Below, piece after piece: positions 25,414 to 26,977 of a DNA stretch of 26,977 bases (positions are counted from its first letter, which is position 1; each line of letters begins with the position of its first letter). The position numbers were made by a program, and so were the translations under genes. The DNA is from Aurantiochytrium sp. KH105 (lineage: Eukaryota; Sar; Bigyra; Thraustochytrida; Thraustochytriidae). The stretch covers positions 1-26,977 of the forward strand of contig BGKB01000311.1 in NCBI GenBank assembly GCA_003116975.1. Direction: 5' to 3'. A model generated the notes under the pieces. The model did not search any database, was not told where the DNA came from, and saw nothing but the letters and a program-made list of their open reading frames with translations.

Positions 25414-25786
25414 AAACAAAAAATCAAAAAACAAATGATGAGATAGCATTCTTTTGTCGAGGGTTGTGAACTCGAGGTTGAGGGCCCTTTACTTTTTCAA
25501 ACCGCAACGTCACGTTTGGTGAGAAAAGCTTTGGGGGGTGGAATGGGATTGCGCCTCCTCGAAAAGATGGAGAGGTCGAAAATGAAAAAAAAAAAATGAT
25601 CCGGTAAATTGATTGATACCGGGACAAGAGCCCTGAGACGACTCAAACGAAATCAAGACGCCTTCTTTCTCTCGCAAAAAAGCATACCACGATGCAAAGA
25701 AGCTCGTCCGATGAGTTTTCCTGCAGCGTAGAACTAGCTTGACGAACCGAACGACGCTGCCGGGGAAGTAAGCACCATTGTAAACC
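25414..25786. other. intergenic region after TTC29
   Basis: An A-rich 3' region (AAAAACAAAAAATCAAAAAAC) follows the TTC29 stop. The rest has a short A run (about 25588-25597) and no recognisable gene. Confidence 0.5.
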
Positions 25787-26305
25787 ATGCAACGGGATGA
25801 CAGCACAGGGGACCTTGGCGCTGATGTCGAGATTGTTGGCTTCAATGGGCGACGCTTGTCAGCATCATCGATGCACGAGTACGATGACGCACTCCCACTG
25901 GGACAGCTAGGTCTTGGAATGAAGCGCGGATCCTCAAACGTAGCCAACGCAAATGCTGGCCGTCGCTCGTTTACAGAGGCAGATTCGCATGGTTCACATA
26001 TCCTCCAAAATGATATTGAAGAAGCCCTGACAGTGCAAGTGAGACTCCTTGGTGAAAAAGCAATGACGATCTCGTGTGGGTCCGGGGAGCAAAGTATTCG
26101 CTGGCTTATCCAGGTGGCCTGTCAGCGCGACGCTGATCGACAAAGGCCGCACGGGAGACTTCGCCGTCACGACGGCGCTGCGCGAGGCGCGCCAGCGCCT
26201 GCTCCAAGTCTTCTCGTCGCCACACTTGGTGGAAGTCCTCTCGACGACGCTGCGCGAATTTGCGATTGCATTGCCAGAGGGGATTGCGTCGAGATCAAGC
26301 GCAAG
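25787..26305 (+). CDS. unknown protein, probably spliced and incomplete
   Basis: The frame from ATG 25787 (MQRDDSTGDLGADVEIVGFNG) is coding-like up to about 26073, with LTVQVRLLGEKAMTIS. Beyond about 26114 the protein-like frame is the next one (SATLIDKGRTGDFAVTTAL, then EARQRLLQVFSSPHLVEVL and LREFAIALPEG), and the first frame turns Arg/Pro-rich. A 40-base candidate intron, GTGTGG...TTATCCAG (26074-26113), would join the two in phase; a one-base sequence error is the alternative. The second part ends at a consensus donor, AAG/GTAGGT, at 26306, so further exons are likely downstream, perhaps beyond this window. No family is recognised, and no domain can be named. Limits and splicing are inferred. 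Confidence 0.42.
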
Positions 26306-26882
26306 GTAGGTTTGCCAGGCGTCAACGTTTGCTCACATAAGTCTTCATCATAAGTAAGGGTATACCACCTAATAAGGAAAGTGTGCAGGCAGAGGAGCTC
26401 ACCTCAATGGAAAGGGGGCGAAAGGCAAAATGTGTGCGTATGTCATCTTCGCGATTGATAGTAGAAAGCATAAAATGAACGGAGCGGCGAGTTCGCAGGC
26501 ACTCGCGCTTGCTGTTAGTTCAATGTGATCACTTGGTATCGAGCGAAGCGAGCGGGCACGTTTGCAAGCAGATCTTTTCGCTAGGGTTGTCGTGAGGTTG
26601 CGGGACACGAGGTAAAAGGTAAGCAAGCAAGCGAGCAAGCAAGCAAGAAACGAAAACGAAAACGACAGTCAGACAGAAAGGAGGCCATTGCTCGCAAAAC
26701 AGGGTTTGTGAAAATGGAGTACTGATTCGTTTCCACCATTCGACTCTGTCATTGACGTAGACGTTTATTATTCCTTTGTTCATCCGTTCGTTTCTTCACT
26801 CGGTCGCTCGCTCACTCACACAATCCCTGACCCGCCGCCGCTGCGAGTCGCGTCGAGTCGCCACGCGCCATCCGCGACTTAC
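26306..26882. other. right-hand region without assignable gene
   Basis: This begins as the probable second intron of the gene at 25787. It contains GCAAG-type short repeats (26621-26647, AAGCAAGCAAGCGAGC) followed by AAACG units. Minus-strand open frames here show no recognisable domain. It may include introns or leaders of genes crossing the right edge. Confidence 0.4.
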
Positions 26883-26977
26883 CTATCTTTGATAGGTGCC
26901 GACGAGCACATTAGCTGCTCAAGCAGCGTGCCAAGGTCGACAGCGGGCATGGGCGCGGCCACCGGGACCACTACTGT
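26883..26977 (-). CDS. possible partial exon of a minus-strand gene entering from the right edge
   Basis: On the minus strand the edge sequence reads through ...MPAVDLGTLLEQLMCSS and APIKDR, then meets AG/GTAAGT, a perfect splice-donor consensus with its GT at 26882-26881. The composition is protein-like. The same site forms a small hairpin, ACCTATC-TTT-GATAGGT (26881-26897), so a structural explanation is also possible. No matching downstream exon was identified to the left. Confidence 0.28.

Overview
The window looks like nuclear DNA of a GC-rich, intron-poor unicellular eukaryote. A thraustochytrid (labyrinthulomycete stramenopile such as Hondaea or Aurantiochytrium) is my best guess. This is inferred from long uninterrupted eukaryotic genes (CRAL-TRIO/GOLD lipid-transfer proteins, a DDI1 retropepsin-like protease, the ciliary protein TTC29), long GC-rich leaders full of short tandem repeats, TATA-like boxes, and a few consensus GT...AG splice sites. 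There are no bacterial operon features, and I saw no CRISPR array, rRNA, convincing tRNA or transposon.

Layout. 1-615: gene-free, with a diverged 58-bp direct repeat. 616-4174: two tandem minus-strand CRAL-TRIO + GOLD (SEC14-like) paralogs. 5314-8004: a minus-strand polytopic membrane protein with a C-terminal coiled coil, not recognised. 8005-11293: about 3.3 kb without a supportable gene, holding a 20-bp minisatellite. 11294-12463: a type II membrane glycosyltransferase of the capsular-polysaccharide-synthesis type that stops soon after its acidic motif. 13176-13844: a small protein made of regular ~42-residue repeats centred on FGYE-like motifs. 14390-15682: DDI1-like aspartyl protease. 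16037-17119 (minus) and 17591-18769 (plus): a divergent pair, a quinone-oxidoreductase-like MDR ending in the peroxisomal-type tripeptide AKL and an HSL-family hydrolase ending in PKL. 19873-21051: a second hydrolase paralog of identical length (392 aa). 21852-23639 (minus): another unrecognised polytopic membrane protein. 24164-25413: TTC29, broken only by an assembly seam (an N flanked by two identical 25-nt copies). 25787-26305: a probably spliced gene of unknown function. A possible minus-strand exon lies at the right edge.

How the genes may work together. The clearest functional links are two tandem duplications (lipid-transfer proteins; esterase/lipase-like hydrolases), a divergent oxidoreductase/hydrolase pair with possible peroxisomal signals, and two proteins that fit a flagellated zoospore stage (TTC29, well supported; the FGYE-repeat protein, only inferred). 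No single new multi-gene system is demonstrated. The most novel-looking objects are the FGYE-repeat protein and the two unrecognised polytopic membrane proteins.
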